DNA from: Streptomyces aidingensis
GTDB lineage: Bacteria; Actinomycetota; Actinomycetes; Streptomycetales; Streptomycetaceae
Length of the DNA: 64,000 nucleotides
Reading direction: 5' to 3'
Assembly: GCF_900112355.1 (NCBI RefSeq)
Contig: NZ_FOLM01000011.1
Coordinates: forward strand, 62,001 to 126,000
Translations under genes and position numbers: made by a program
Notes under the pieces: model-generated
Seen by the model: the letters and a program-made list of their open reading frames with translations, nothing else
Databases searched by the model: none
What the model was told of the DNA's origin: nothing
Shown: positions 18,219 through 31,608 of the stretch, piece after piece
Layout of the letters: each line of letters opens with the position of its first letter
How positions within the stretch are numbered: the stretch's first letter is position 1

Positions 18219-18452
18219 GTGCACGTCCCCATTGCTCCGCAGTGCCGAACGTGCCGATCGGACCGTGGAGGGGACCCCGGCCGGTCGGGCGCGGCGGGCT
18301 GGTGGGCAGGAATCGATCGTAGAGCGCTCCCGGCACCCTGTGCAGAGGCGTGCCGGAATATCTCCATACCCCGTGACGGCATCCGATCACCGCGGGGAAG
18401 GGAATTACCGGAACGGCGCGGCCCGGAACACCTCCGGAACACCACGGAGTGC

Positions 18453-19415
18453 TCAGTCTGCCACGGCCGCCGCCGGGCCCTCGGCAGCCGCCTCCAGCGG
18501 CAGCCTGACGACCAGCAGCCGACCCGCCATGGTCACCCCGCCGTCCATGGCCACGGCCAGGTCATCCGCATAAACATAGGGGCCGGTGACGTTCGGGGTG
18601 CCGTCGGCACCGGGCGCGCCATTGCCCTCCGCCTCGGCTCCCTCGCCGGTCAGATAGGGAATGGGACTGTGCCCGTGCACCACCCGGTCGCCGCCGAACA
18701 CCTCCAGCAGCTCCCGCGCGGCCATCACCCCGCCCTCGTCCCGGAAGGCGAAACGCTTGGTGAACTTGCGGAACAGATCCCAGGTTTCATCCGGATCATG
18801 ACGCTGCAATGCCTCTTTGATGCTGTCATTGACATCGTCAACGGTGTCGCCGTAGTCCAGATAGGCGGTGGTGTCGGAGTGCACCAGCAGATGCCCGTCG
18901 GTGACCGCCATGGCGTCCAGCCGGGACATCCACTGGAGATGGTGCTCCTCCAGGCGTTCCATATCGCTGGGCCGGCCGCCATTGAGCATCCAGGCGGCAT
19001 GGAAGGTCGCCGTGCCGGCACCGGAGTCCACCGGGGTGTCGCCGAACCGCTGGGCACCGAGCAGCAGCAGTTCGTGATTGCCCAGCAGGGCCTTGCAGTA
19101 GCCCCCGCAGGCGGCGGCCTCGGCGGACAGATTCATCACCAGGTCGATCACGCCGATGCCGTCCGGACCGCGGTCGGCGAAATCGCCGAGGAACCACAGC
19201 CGGGTATTTCCGCCCGTCCAGTGATCCTCTTCGTCGGTCAGGCCCGCGGCGCGCAGCGCGGTGCGCAGCTCCTCCAGATAGCCGTGCACATCGCCGACGA
19301 CATAGAGCGGGCCGGGACCGTCGTGCTCCGTCCGGTCCGGTTCGGGTTCCGGTTCCTCCCCGTCCGGTGCGCCTGGCGTGCGCAGGTCGAATCCGTCACC
19401 AGCCCCCTGAGTCAT
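18453..19415 (-). CDS. PPP-type serine/threonine phosphatase / metallophosphoesterase
   Basis: A 320-residue calcineurin-like phosphoesterase. The two-metal motifs appear in order: GDVHG (about residue 41), GDFADRG, GNHE and HGHSPIPY. This order is that of the PPP protein phosphatases. An acidic N-terminal tail (residues 15-33) precedes the domain. ATG at 19415 follows a strong GGAGGGG. The substrate is unknown; either phosphoproteins or small molecules are possible. Confidence 0.88.
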   Translation of the reverse strand: MTQGAGDGFDLRTPGAPDGEEPEPEPDRTEHDGPGPLYVVGDVHGYLEELRTALRAAGLTDEEDHWTGGNTRLWFLGDFADRGPDGIGVIDLVMNLSAEAAACGGYCKALLGNHELLLLGAQRFGDTPVDSGAGTATFHAAWMLNGGRPSDMERLEEHHLQWMSRLDAMAVTDGHLLVHSDTTAYLDYGDTVDDVNDSIKEALQRHDPDETWDLFRKFTKRFAFRDEGGVMAARELLEVFGGDRVVHGHSPIPYLTGEGAEAEGNGAPGADGTPNVTGPYVYADDLAVAMDGGVTMAGRLLVVRLPLEAAAEGPAAAVAD

Positions 19416-19609
19416 CGACCCCTCCACCAGTACGCGCCGCCTCACCCCGGAGCCGGTCCGGTCTCCACCGCCCCGGGCCCAGCGCCCATCATAGGAATCG
19501 GATGCCCGGGAGTGCGGCACCCGGGACGGCCCTGTGCCGTCCGGGCGGTGCCCCGGTGCCGGCGTCCGGCCCGAGCCTGGCCATTGTGCCGGAAACCACC
19601 CTCCGGAAA

Positions 19610-20767
19610 CTACTGGTCGGCGGCCTGCGGCCGGCGCGGCGGATTGACTGTGACGCTGCGTGAACGCCGCTGGGACGAGGCCCGGACAATCAGCTCGGTG
19701 GGCATCACCCGGCCGCCCTCGGCCGCGGTGGTGGCGGCGGTGGCGGAGAGCAGCGCGGACCTGGACTCGGGGCTGCCCTCGATGGCGTCGATCAGCAACT
19801 GGATCACGGTGGTGCCGATCCGGCCGGGCTTCAGGGACAGGGTGGTGACCGGCGGCTCGGTGGTGGCGTAGACGGTGGACTCGCTGCAGCAGATCACCAG
19901 CAGGTCGTCCGGCACCCGCAGGCCGTAGCGGCGGGCGGCGGCGAGCAGATCGGTGCCGTTGGGGTCGTAGAGACCGTAGACCGCGTCGGGGCGGTCGGGG
20001 CGGGCCAGCAGGCGGTCTGCGGCGACCGCGCCGGCGCACGGGTCGTGGGCCGGGTAGGCCTCGTAGACCGGGTCCTGGCCGACCCGGGCGCACCAGGCGA
20101 GATAGGCGGCGGTGGACAGCCGGGTGTAGGTGTCGGTGCCGGTGCCGGTCAGCAGGCCGATGCGGCGGGCGCCGGAGGCGGCGAAGTGGTCCAGCAGATG
20201 GGTGACGGCGGCCTCGTGGTCGTTGTCCACCCAGGCGGTGACCGGGAGATTGCCGGCCGGGCGGCCGTCCGAGACCACCGGGATGCCCTGCCGGACCAGC
20301 TCGCTGACCACCGGGTCCTGGTCGGAGGGGTCGACCACCACGGTGCCGTCCAGCGCCACGTTGGACCAGACGTCGTGCTGGGAGGTGGCGGGCAGGATGA
20401 CCAGGGCATATCCGCGGGCCAGGGCGGCGGAGGTGGCGGCGCGGGCCATTTCGGCGAAGTAGGCGAACTCGGTGAAGGTAAACGGTTCCTCACCATAGGT
20501 CGTCACGGTGAGGCCGATCAGACCTGACTTGCCGGTGCGCAGCGCGCGGGCGGCGGCGGACGGACGGTATCCCAGCCGGTCCGCGACCGAGCGGACATGG
20601 CGGCGGGTGGTGTCGGGCAGCCGGCCTTTCCCGTTGAGGGCGTCGGAGACCGTGGTGATCGAGACACCGGCGGCGGCGGCCACGTCCCGGATACCGGCCC
20701 GGCCCCCCGGTCTGCGGCCGCTCTGTTCCCTGGCCGCCCTGCGCACCTGATGCTTCGCTGCTGTCAT
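19610..20767 (-). CDS. LacI-family transcriptional regulator
   Basis: A 385-residue regulator. The HTH is IRDVAAAAGVSITTVSDALN (residues about 25-45), followed by the hinge helix (PSAAARALRTGKS) and a periplasmic-binding-like sensor domain. It most likely represses sugar or metabolite genes, but no sugar transporter is nearby, so it is an orphan here. The N-terminal extension before the HTH is basic. Its gene is transcribed away from the aminotransferase gene at 21070. Confidence 0.9.
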   Translation of the reverse strand: MTAAKHQVRRAAREQSGRRPGGRAGIRDVAAAAGVSITTVSDALNGKGRLPDTTRRHVRSVADRLGYRPSAAARALRTGKSGLIGLTVTTYGEEPFTFTEFAYFAEMARAATSAALARGYALVILPATSQHDVWSNVALDGTVVVDPSDQDPVVSELVRQGIPVVSDGRPAGNLPVTAWVDNDHEAAVTHLLDHFAASGARRIGLLTGTGTDTYTRLSTAAYLAWCARVGQDPVYEAYPAHDPCAGAVAADRLLARPDRPDAVYGLYDPNGTDLLAAARRYGLRVPDDLLVICCSESTVYATTEPPVTTLSLKPGRIGTTVIQLLIDAIEGSPESRSALLSATAATTAAEGGRVMPTELIVRASSQRRSRSVTVNPPRRPQAADQ

Positions 20768-21069
20768 GGCGACCTGATCGTAGGTCCGGGCCGGCCTGAC
20801 CCGGGGGGCTTCGGCCGAGCCAGCCGAAGAATCCTTTCTGCATCGCTGTGGAGATCGCCTGCCGTCAATGCCAAGGCCATCTCCCGCCCAGAGGAAGGAA
20901 GTTGCTGTCGCGCCCCTGGTCAGACCGTGCCCGAGACCCGATTTCAACATCCGCGCACTCACCCTTTCGGGTGACGCGCGCCAGGGGTTTCGCCACCCGC
21001 GCTCACACCGGCACGTGCGCCTCGGTCAGGGGATACGCCCGGCGGGGGGTTCCCCATAGAGTGTGCGGG
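20768..21069. promoter_or_regulatory. Divergent promoter region, lacI-type gene / aminotransferase
   Basis: No gene is supported. A 7-bp inverted repeat CTTCGGC/GCCGAAG lies near 20810-20830 and a small hairpin CACCC-tttc-GGGTG near 20960. TAGAGT at 21057-21062 is seven bases before the ATG at 21070, consistent with a leaderless aminotransferase transcript. I see no obvious LacI operator. Confidence 0.45.
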
Positions 21070-22209
21070 ATGAGCGAACAGGCAACCCCGCACTCCGCGA
21101 CCGAGGCCCCGGAGCAGCCATCCTCCCAGGACCGCAACCCGGTCATGCCGAGGCTGCGCCGGGCGCTGGACGGCATTCCCGGTTACCGGCCGGGCCGTCC
21201 GGCGGCGCCGGGCACCGTCACATACAAGCTCTCATCGAATGAGAACCCCTACCCGCCGCTGCCCGGGGTTCTGGGCGAGGCGGTCCGGGCGGCCGAGTCC
21301 TTCAACCGCTATCCGGACATGTTCTGCACCGGGCTGACCGCGGCGCTGGCCGGGCGGTTCGGCGTGCCGCAGAGCCATATCGCCACCGGTGTCGGCTCGG
21401 TGGGCGTGGCCCAGCAGCTGCTCCAGGCCACCGCCGGGCCCGGCGACGAGGTGATCTACGCCTGGCGGTCCTTCGAGGCGTATCCGATTCTCACCCAGAT
21501 CTCCGGCGCGGCCTCGGTGCGGGTGCCGCTCACCGCGGGCGAGGAACACGACCTGGCGGCGATGGCCGCGGCGGTCACCGGGCGCACCCGGCTGATCTTC
21601 GTCTGCAATCCCAACAACCCGACCGGCAATCTGCTGCGCCGGGCGGAGCTGGAGCGCTTCCTGGACCGGGTGCCGCCCGAGGTGCTGGTGGTGCTGGACG
21701 AGGCGTACCGGGAGTTCGTCCGCGACCCGCAGGCCGCGGACGGCCTGGAGCTGTACCGGGACCGGCCCAATGTGTGCGTGCTGCGCACCTTCTCCAAGGC
21801 CTATGGGCTGGCCGGGCTGCGGGTCGGCTTCGCCGTGGCGCACGAGCCGGTGGCCGAGGCGCTGCGCAAGACCGCGCTGCCGTTCGGCGTGACACAGCCG
21901 GCCCAGGAGGCGGCAATCGCCTCGCTGGGCGCCGAGGCGGAGCTGCTGCGCCGGGTGGACGCGCTGGTCGCCGAGCGCGACCGGGTGCTGGCGGGGCTGC
22001 GCGGACAGGGCTGGACGGTGCCCGAGCCCCAGGGCAACTTCGTCTGGCTGCGGCTGCACGAGGCGACCATGGACTTCGCCGCGGCCTGCGACGAGGCCGG
22101 GGTGGTGGTCCGGCCGTTCCCCGGCGAGGGCTGCCGGGTGACCGTGGGTGAGCCCGAGGCCAACGATCTGTTTCTGGCCGCGGCGGCGGCCTTCCGCAAG
22201 GCCGGCTGA
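21070..22209 (+). CDS. Histidinol-phosphate/aromatic aminotransferase family protein
   Basis: A 379-residue fold-type I PLP aminotransferase of the HisC/Pat group. Conserved elements are LSSNENPYPPLP, the Asn-Pro-Thr motif NPNNPTGN, VVLDEAYREF and the PLP lysine in TFSKAYGLAGLRVGF. Possible reactions are histidinol-phosphate or phenylpyruvate transamination. The gene is not with his genes, and Streptomyces usually keep hisC in the his operon, so Pat (aromatic amino acids) is more likely. No Shine-Dalgarno sequence; the transcript is probably leaderless. Confidence 0.9.
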   Translation: MSEQATPHSATEAPEQPSSQDRNPVMPRLRRALDGIPGYRPGRPAAPGTVTYKLSSNENPYPPLPGVLGEAVRAAESFNRYPDMFCTGLTAALAGRFGVPQSHIATGVGSVGVAQQLLQATAGPGDEVIYAWRSFEAYPILTQISGAASVRVPLTAGEEHDLAAMAAAVTGRTRLIFVCNPNNPTGNLLRRAELERFLDRVPPEVLVVLDEAYREFVRDPQAADGLELYRDRPNVCVLRTFSKAYGLAGLRVGFAVAHEPVAEALRKTALPFGVTQPAQEAAIASLGAEAELLRRVDALVAERDRVLAGLRGQGWTVPEPQGNFVWLRLHEATMDFAAACDEAGVVVRPFPGEGCRVTVGEPEANDLFLAAAAAFRKAG

Positions 22210-22216
22210 GCGGGGT

Positions 22217-22242
22217 CCCTGACCGGTCCGGACCGGTCAGGG
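22217..22242 (+). terminator. Perfect 26-bp palindrome after the aminotransferase gene
   Basis: Two 13-base arms (CCCTGACCGGTCC and its complement) meet with no loop spacer, seven bases after the stop codon. In RNA this would fold into a long hairpin and probably terminates transcription before cydA. Confidence 0.65.
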
Positions 22243-22483
22243 GCCGGCCTGCGGCGCGGCAGCAGGGCCGGGTGGCCCCCTGGTGAGGGCTGCTCGGCCC
22301 TGCGCGGGCACACCCGCCCGACCGTACGGTCCCGCACATGCCCTCCCGACCTGCGTCTTCCCCGTGCCTTCCCTGCGTCTTCCCGGTGTCTTCTTCTCCT
22401 TCCGCGGTTGCCGGCGGGCGCCCGTCGGCAGGCGCCGCAGGCTCCGTACCGGACCCCGCCGCGGCCCGGCGCAACCGAGGGGC

Positions 22484-22514
22484 TATCCTACTTGTGAATG
22501 TGAATACGTTCACA
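22484..22514 (+). promoter_or_regulatory. cydA promoter with Rex operator
   Basis: TGTGAATACGTTCACA at 22499-22514 matches the Streptomyces Rex operator (consensus TGTGAACGCGTTCACA) in both half-sites. A plausible -10, TATCCT, lies at 22484-22489, so Rex would block transcription at the start point. Rex senses the NADH/NAD ratio and is released when oxygen is low. The 433 bases between 22209 and 22643 hold no gene. Confidence 0.85.
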
Positions 22515-22642
22515 AACTCGGAAGATTTGTCCTCCGGCGCCCCATGCGCCCCGACAATTGCCGGTAACCGCCCCAGTGGCCGCCACCCCGGTCGTCAACG
22601 GGCGCGCCGCCTGCCGCGGCGCACGCTGTGAAGGAGACCGCA

Positions 22643-24160
22643 GTGCAACTGATCGACCTCGCACTGGCCGACGAGACTCTCGCGCGATGGCAGTTCGGCA
22701 TCACCACCGTCTACCACTTCCTCTTCGTCCCGCTGACGATCTCGCTGGCCGCGCTGGTCGCCGGTCTGCAGACGGCCTGGGTGCGCACCCGCAAGGAAAC
22801 GTATCTGCGGGCCACCAAGTTCTGGGGAAAGCTCTTTCTGATCAACATCGCCATGGGCGTGGTCACCGGCATCCTCCAGGAGTTCCAGTTCGGCATGAAC
22901 TGGTCCGACTACTCCCGGTTCGTCGGTGATGTCTTCGGCGCGCCGCTGGCCTTCGAGGCGCTGATCGCCTTCTTCTTCGAGTCCACCTTCATCGGGCTGT
23001 GGATCTTCGGCTGGGACAAGCTGCCGCCCAGAATCCATCTGGCCACCATCTGGATGGTCTCGATCGGCACGGTGCTCTCCGCGTACTTCATCCTGGCCGC
23101 CAACTCCTGGATGCAGCACCCGGTCGGCTACACCATCAACGAGGAGAGCGGGCGGGCCGAGCTCACCGACTTCCTCCACGTCCTCACCCAGAACACCGCG
23201 GTCGCCCAGTTCGCCCACACCATCACCGCGGCCTTCCTCACCGGCGGCGCCTTCATGGTCGGCATCGCCGCCTGGCATCTCGCCCGCCGCCGGCACATCC
23301 CGGTGATGCGCGTCTCGCTGCGGCTCGGCCTGGTCACCATGGTGGTGGCCGGCCTGCTCACCGCGGTCAGCGGCGACCGGCTGGCCAAGATCATGTACGA
23401 CCAGCAGCCGATGAAGATGGCCGCCGCCGAGGCCCTGTGGGAGACCGAGGGACCGGCCCCGTTCTCCCTCTTCGCCATCGGAGATGTGGACGAGGGCCAC
23501 AACGATGTCGCCATCGAGGTCCCCGGCCTGCTCTCCTTCCTCGCCCATGACAACTTCAGCGAGGAAGTGCCGGGCATCAACGACACCAACGAGGCGCTCC
23601 AGGAACAGTTCGGCCCCGGCGACTACCGGCCCAACATCCCCCTCGCCTACTGGTCCTTCCGCTGGATGATCGGCTTCGGCATGACCTCCGCGGCACTCGG
23701 CGCGGCCGGGCTGTGGCTCACCCGCCGCAGGCTGTGGCTGGCCGAGGAGCTGCGCACCGCCCCCGACGAGCGGCCCCGCCTGGTGCTCACCCGCGACCGC
23801 GAACTGGGCGAGAGGCTGTCCGGGTGGTGGTGGAAGCTGGCCGTGCTCACCATGCTGTTCCCGCTGATCGCCAACGCCTGGGGCTGGATCTTCACCGAGA
23901 CGGGCCGCCAGCCCTGGGCGGTCTACGGGGTGCTGCCCACCTCGGCCGGGGTCTCCCCCGGGGTCTCGCAGGGCGAGGTGATCCTCTCCATGAGCGTCTA
24001 CACCCTGCTCTACGCCGCGCTGGCGGTGATCGAGGTCCGCCTGCTGGTCAAGTACGCCAAGGCCGGACCGCCCGAGCTCACCGACGCCGACCGCAATCCG
24101 CCCACCCGGATCGGCGGGGACCTGCGGGACCCCGACCGCCCGATGGCCTTCTCGTACTGA
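22643..24160 (+). CDS. cydA: Cytochrome bd ubiquinol/menaquinol oxidase subunit I
   Basis: The heme-bearing subunit of the high-affinity bd oxidase in the cell membrane, 505 residues. It begins LARWQFGITTVYHFLF, which includes the conserved heme b595 His region. A Q-loop with GRDLs-type charged residues is short, as in actinobacteria. GTG at 22643 has AAGGAG six bases upstream and gives the standard N-terminus. It heads cydA-cydB-cydCD; a Rex box lies 130 bases upstream. Confidence 0.96.
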   Translation: MQLIDLALADETLARWQFGITTVYHFLFVPLTISLAALVAGLQTAWVRTRKETYLRATKFWGKLFLINIAMGVVTGILQEFQFGMNWSDYSRFVGDVFGAPLAFEALIAFFFESTFIGLWIFGWDKLPPRIHLATIWMVSIGTVLSAYFILAANSWMQHPVGYTINEESGRAELTDFLHVLTQNTAVAQFAHTITAAFLTGGAFMVGIAAWHLARRRHIPVMRVSLRLGLVTMVVAGLLTAVSGDRLAKIMYDQQPMKMAAAEALWETEGPAPFSLFAIGDVDEGHNDVAIEVPGLLSFLAHDNFSEEVPGINDTNEALQEQFGPGDYRPNIPLAYWSFRWMIGFGMTSAALGAAGLWLTRRRLWLAEELRTAPDERPRLVLTRDRELGERLSGWWWKLAVLTMLFPLIANAWGWIFTETGRQPWAVYGVLPTSAGVSPGVSQGEVILSMSVYTLLYAALAVIEVRLLVKYAKAGPPELTDADRNPPTRIGGDLRDPDRPMAFSY

Positions 24161-24196
24161 GACCGGACCGGAACGAGAAACGAGGGACCTCACGCG

Positions 24197-25309
24197 ATGG
24201 AACTGCACACAGTCTGGTTCGTCCTCATCGCCGTTCTGTGGACCGGCTACTTCTTCCTGGAGGGCTTCGACTTCGGCGTCGGCATCCTCACCCGGGGCCT
24301 GGCCCGGGACCGGCGCGAGAAGCGGGTGCTGATCAACACCATCGGCCCGGTGTGGGACGGCAACGAGGTCTGGCTGCTCACCGCCGGCGGCGCCACCTTC
24401 GCCGCCTTCCCCGAGTGGTACGCCACGCTGTTCTCCGGCTTCTACCTCCCGCTGCTGCTCATCCTGGTCTGCCTGATCGTGCGCGGCGTGGCCTTCGAGT
24501 ACCGGGCCAAGCGGCCGGAGGAGAGATGGCAGCGCAACTGGGAGCACGCGATCTTCTGGACCTCGCTGCTGCCCGCCTTCCTGTGGGGCCTGGTCTTCGC
24601 CAATGTGGTGCGCGGGGTGCCGATCGGCGCGGACAAGGAGTTCAGCGGCAGTCTCCCCGACCTGCTCGGCCCGCACGCGCTGCTCGGCGGCGCGGTCACC
24701 CTGACGCTGTTCACCTTCCACGGCGCGGTGTTCGTCGCGCTCAAGACGGTGGGGGAGATCCGCGAGCGGGCGCGGCGGCTGGCCACCGTGCTGGGCCTGG
24801 TGACGGCCGCTCCGGCGGTGGTCTTCCTGCTCTGGACGCAGTCGATGACGGGCGACGGCCGGAGCCTGGCCGCGCTGGCGGTGGCGGCGGTGGCGCTGCT
24901 CGCCGCGGTGCGGGCGGCCGGACTGGGCCGGGAGGGCTGGGCGTTCGCGCTCTCCGGGATCACCATCGTGGCCGCGGTGGCCATGCTGTTCCTGGCCCTC
25001 TTCCCGGATGTCATGCCGTCCTCGCTGAACGAGGAGTGGAGCCTGACCGTGGAGAACGCCGCGGCCACCGACTACACGCTGGGCATCATGACCTGGGTGG
25101 CCGCCGTCGCCACCCCGGTGGTGCTGCTCTACCAGGGCTGGACCTACTGGGTCTTCCGCCGGCGGATCGGCGTGCAGCACATCGCCGGGGAGCCGGCGGC
25201 CCCGCCGCCCGCGCCGCCCGCCCGGGCAGAGACCGGCGCACCGGCGCCGGCAGAGCCGCCGGAGCCGCCGGAGTCCAGCACCCCGCCGGCGCCCGCCCCC
25301 GCCCCCTGA
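24197..25309 (+). CDS. cydB: Cytochrome bd oxidase subunit II
   Basis: A 370-residue partner of CydA with about eight membrane segments. The N-terminus LHTVWFVLIAVLWTGYFFLE and GPVWDGNEVWLLTAGG are hallmarks. The final 45 residues are a Pro/Ala/Glu-rich cytoplasmic tail that is longer than in most homologues. It starts 36 bases after cydA, with GAGGGA upstream. Confidence 0.96.
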   Translation: MELHTVWFVLIAVLWTGYFFLEGFDFGVGILTRGLARDRREKRVLINTIGPVWDGNEVWLLTAGGATFAAFPEWYATLFSGFYLPLLLILVCLIVRGVAFEYRAKRPEERWQRNWEHAIFWTSLLPAFLWGLVFANVVRGVPIGADKEFSGSLPDLLGPHALLGGAVTLTLFTFHGAVFVALKTVGEIRERARRLATVLGLVTAAPAVVFLLWTQSMTGDGRSLAALAVAAVALLAAVRAAGLGREGWAFALSGITIVAAVAMLFLALFPDVMPSSLNEEWSLTVENAAATDYTLGIMTWVAAVATPVVLLYQGWTYWVFRRRIGVQHIAGEPAAPPPAPPARAETGAPAPAEPPEPPESSTPPAPAPAP

Positions 25310-25381
25310 GTGACAACGGGCGGCAACCGTGCGCAGTCACTCCCTCACCGATTGTCAGACCTCCCTGATGGAATGGCCACC

Positions 25382-28978
<3,597 letters not shown>

Positions 28979-29116
28979 CCCGCCCCGGCCGCGCCGGGCG
29001 GCTGCCGCCCAGGGCCATGGCCATGCCCCTGGTTCGCCCGGACAGCCCGGACAGCCCGGGGAAGGGGGCCAAAGCCTGACTTTCGTTGCCAATCGGGACT
29101 CATTAGGCTCGCTGGC

Positions 29117-30778
29117 ATGGCACAGGTGCTCCCCGCGGACGGGGGTCCCCCGCCGCGGCCGTCGCTCTCCGAACGGTTGCCCAGGCTGCTGGAGGCGATG
29201 GTCGCCATCGGTGGCGACGTCGAGATGCAGACGCTGCTGGACCGCGTGCTCACCGCGGCCGGCGAGCTGACCGGTGCCCGCTACGCCGCCGTCGGGGTGC
29301 TGGACGAGGAGGGCGGCCTGGGCCGGTTCGTCACCCGGGGCATCGAGCCCGAGCTGCGCAAACGGATCGAGGAGATCCCCGGCACCGACCGGCTGGTCCG
29401 CCGGATGGTGGAGCGTCCCCGTCCGCTGCTGCTGGACGACCTCACCCAGGATCCCCGGTTCACCGGCTTTCCCACCGCCGGCCCGGCCATACGCTCCCTG
29501 CTGGGCAGCCCCATCCGGGTGCACGGCGTCGGCTTCGGCGCCCTGTATCTGGCCCAGCCGCACCCGGCCGCGTTCACCCCCGAGGACCTTCAGCTCACCC
29601 AGATCCTGGCCACCGAGGCGGGCATCGCCATCGGCAACGCCCGGCTCTACGAGGCGGTGCGCCAGCGCGCCCGCTGGATGGACGGCAGCGCCGAGCTGTC
29701 CACCTCGCTGCTCTCCGACGACAGCGACAACGCCCTGGCCGTGGTCGCCGAGCAGGCCATGCGGCTGGCCGACGCCGACGCCGCCTTCGTCATGACCCCG
29801 GCCGAGGACGGCGGCCTGGAGATCGTCGCCGCCTGCGCCGGTGACCCCAGCGGCCTGATCGGCACGGTGGTGCCCGCCGGTTCGGAGACGGTGCGCCAGT
29901 TGCTGGCCGGGGAGCCGGTCTTCATCGAGGACTCCGCCGCCGACTCCGATCTGCCGCGTGCCGTGGCCCACCGCTACGGCCCCAGCATGCTGCTGCCGCT
30001 GGCCAGCGACGGCAAGGTGATCGGCGCGCTCGCGGTGCCCCGCGGCCCGGGCGGTGAACAGTTCACCTTCGCCGAGCGGGCCATGGCCACCCAGTTCGCC
30101 CAGCAGGCCGCGCTGGCCCTGGTGCTCTCCGCGGCGCAGCGCGACCGCGAGCAGCTCGCCGTCTACGAGGACCGCGACCGGATCGCCCGCGATCTGCACG
30201 ATCTCGTCATCCAGCGGCTGTTCGCCACCGGCATGCTGCTGGAGACCGCCCAGCGCGCCGCCGGCTCCCCCGATGTCAGCAGCCGCATCGGCAAGGCGGT
30301 CAATGAACTCGACGCCACCATCCAGGAGATCCGCACCGCCATCTTCGCCCTCCAGCAGGGCCCGGAGGAGGCCCCGGCGGGCCTGCGCACCCGGGTGCTG
30401 CGGGAGACCGGCACGGCGGCCCGCACCCTGGGCTTCCAGCCCTCGGTGGCGTTCCAGGGCCCGGTGGACGCCCGGGTCGGGGAAGGGGTGGCCAAGAATC
30501 TGATCGCCGCGCTGCGCGAGGGCCTGTCCAATGCCGCCCGGCACGCCCACGCCGGCCGGGTCGAGGTCACGGTGGACGCCTCCGGCACCCTGCCGGACGG
30601 CCGGGACTCCGTCCGGCTCACCGTCGCCGACGACGGCATCGGCCTGCCGGAGCACGGCGGCCGGCGCAGCGGCCTGCGCAATCTGGCGCAGCGCGCCCGG
30701 AGCCTGGGCGGCGGGGTGTCCTTCGGGCCCGGCCCCGGCGGCAGCGGCACCACGCTGAGCTGGGAGGTCCCGCTATGA
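29117..30778 (+). CDS. GAF-domain sensor histidine kinase (DevS/DosT-like architecture)
   Basis: A 553-residue soluble kinase: two GAF domains (about 30-185 and 205-345), a HisKA_3 dimerisation domain with phospho-His361 in ARDLHDLVIQRLF, and an HATPase_c domain (NAARHAHA, DDGIGLP). DevS/DosT bind heme in GAF1 through a His in a HHPPM segment. Here the equivalent stretch reads FPTAGPAIRSLLG, so that ligand is absent and the signal may differ. No response regulator is adjacent. It follows cydCD by 138 bases, which suggests a link to respiration. TAGGCT seven bases before the ATG suggests a leaderless transcript. Confidence 0.88.
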   Translation: MAQVLPADGGPPPRPSLSERLPRLLEAMVAIGGDVEMQTLLDRVLTAAGELTGARYAAVGVLDEEGGLGRFVTRGIEPELRKRIEEIPGTDRLVRRMVERPRPLLLDDLTQDPRFTGFPTAGPAIRSLLGSPIRVHGVGFGALYLAQPHPAAFTPEDLQLTQILATEAGIAIGNARLYEAVRQRARWMDGSAELSTSLLSDDSDNALAVVAEQAMRLADADAAFVMTPAEDGGLEIVAACAGDPSGLIGTVVPAGSETVRQLLAGEPVFIEDSAADSDLPRAVAHRYGPSMLLPLASDGKVIGALAVPRGPGGEQFTFAERAMATQFAQQAALALVLSAAQRDREQLAVYEDRDRIARDLHDLVIQRLFATGMLLETAQRAAGSPDVSSRIGKAVNELDATIQEIRTAIFALQQGPEEAPAGLRTRVLRETGTAARTLGFQPSVAFQGPVDARVGEGVAKNLIAALREGLSNAARHAHAGRVEVTVDASGTLPDGRDSVRLTVADDGIGLPEHGGRRSGLRNLAQRARSLGGGVSFGPGPGGSGTTLSWEVPL

Positions 30779-30792
30779 CGGGGAATTATCCG

Positions 30793-30829
30793 GTGACAGA
30801 TCCGCTCGGCACGCCCTACGGTCGCGTCA
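30793..30829 (+). promoter_or_regulatory. Leaderless promoter of the SDR gene
   Basis: GTGACA at 30793-30798 and TACGGT at 30817-30822 are 18 bases apart, matching a housekeeping sigma promoter. The start point would coincide with the ATG at 30829. Confidence 0.6.
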
Positions 30830-31587
30830 TGGCTGAACGCACAGTGGTGATCAGTGGCGGCGGAACGGGCATCGGGCTGGCCGCGGCGCGCTCCTTCGCC
30901 CGCACCGGGGACCGCACGGTTCTGGTGGGACGCCGGGCCGAGGTGCTGCGGCGGGCGGCGGCCGGCATCGACGGCGCGGTGGCCTGCCCGGCGGACCTCA
31001 CCGAGCCCTCCGGGGCCCGGGCGGTGGCGGACTTCGTGGCCCGCGAGTTCGGCACGGTGGATGTGCTGATCAACAACGCGGGCGGCAACGGCCTGCTGGA
31101 GCCGCCGCCCGAGGAGCAGGTGCGGGCCGATCCGCTGGCCCGGACCGCCCACGACTGGACGGTCAACTTCCGGCTCAACACGCTCACCGCGGTGCTGCTC
31201 ACCGAGGCGCTGCACGAGCGGCTGGCCTCCCCCGGCGGCCGGGTGCTGTTCCTCAGCTCCATCGCGGCCTACCGCGGCTCCGGCTCCGGCTCCTACGGGG
31301 CGAGCAAGGCGGCGCTGCACCCCTATGCGCACGATCTGGCGCGGCGGCTCGGCCCGCGCGGGATCACGGTCAATGTGGTGGCACCGGGCCTGATCGACGA
31401 CACGGAGTTCTTCGCCGGCCGGATGACCGAGGAGCGGCGGCGGGCACGGGTGGCCGAGACGCTGAACGGCCGGGCCGGCACACCGGGCGATGTGGCCGAG
31501 ACCCTGCACTGGCTGTCGTCCCCGGCCGCCGACCACATCACCTCCCAGGTCCTCCAGGTCAACGGCGGTGCAGAACGCGGCCACTGA
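30829..31587 (+). CDS. Short-chain dehydrogenase/reductase
   Basis: A 252-residue classical SDR. It has a TGxxxGIG-type cofactor loop (SGGGTGIG), NNAGG, the catalytic Ser in LSSIAAYRGSG and the SYGASKAAL Tyr-Lys motif. The substrate is unknown. It is convergent with the thiamine-binding-like gene at 31609. Confidence 0.92.
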   Translation: MAERTVVISGGGTGIGLAAARSFARTGDRTVLVGRRAEVLRRAAAGIDGAVACPADLTEPSGARAVADFVAREFGTVDVLINNAGGNGLLEPPPEEQVRADPLARTAHDWTVNFRLNTLTAVLLTEALHERLASPGGRVLFLSSIAAYRGSGSGSYGASKAALHPYAHDLARRLGPRGITVNVVAPGLIDDTEFFAGRMTEERRRARVAETLNGRAGTPGDVAETLHWLSSPAADHITSQVLQVNGGAERGH

Positions 31588-31608
31588 CCCCGGGCCGCCG
31601 CGGCCGGC

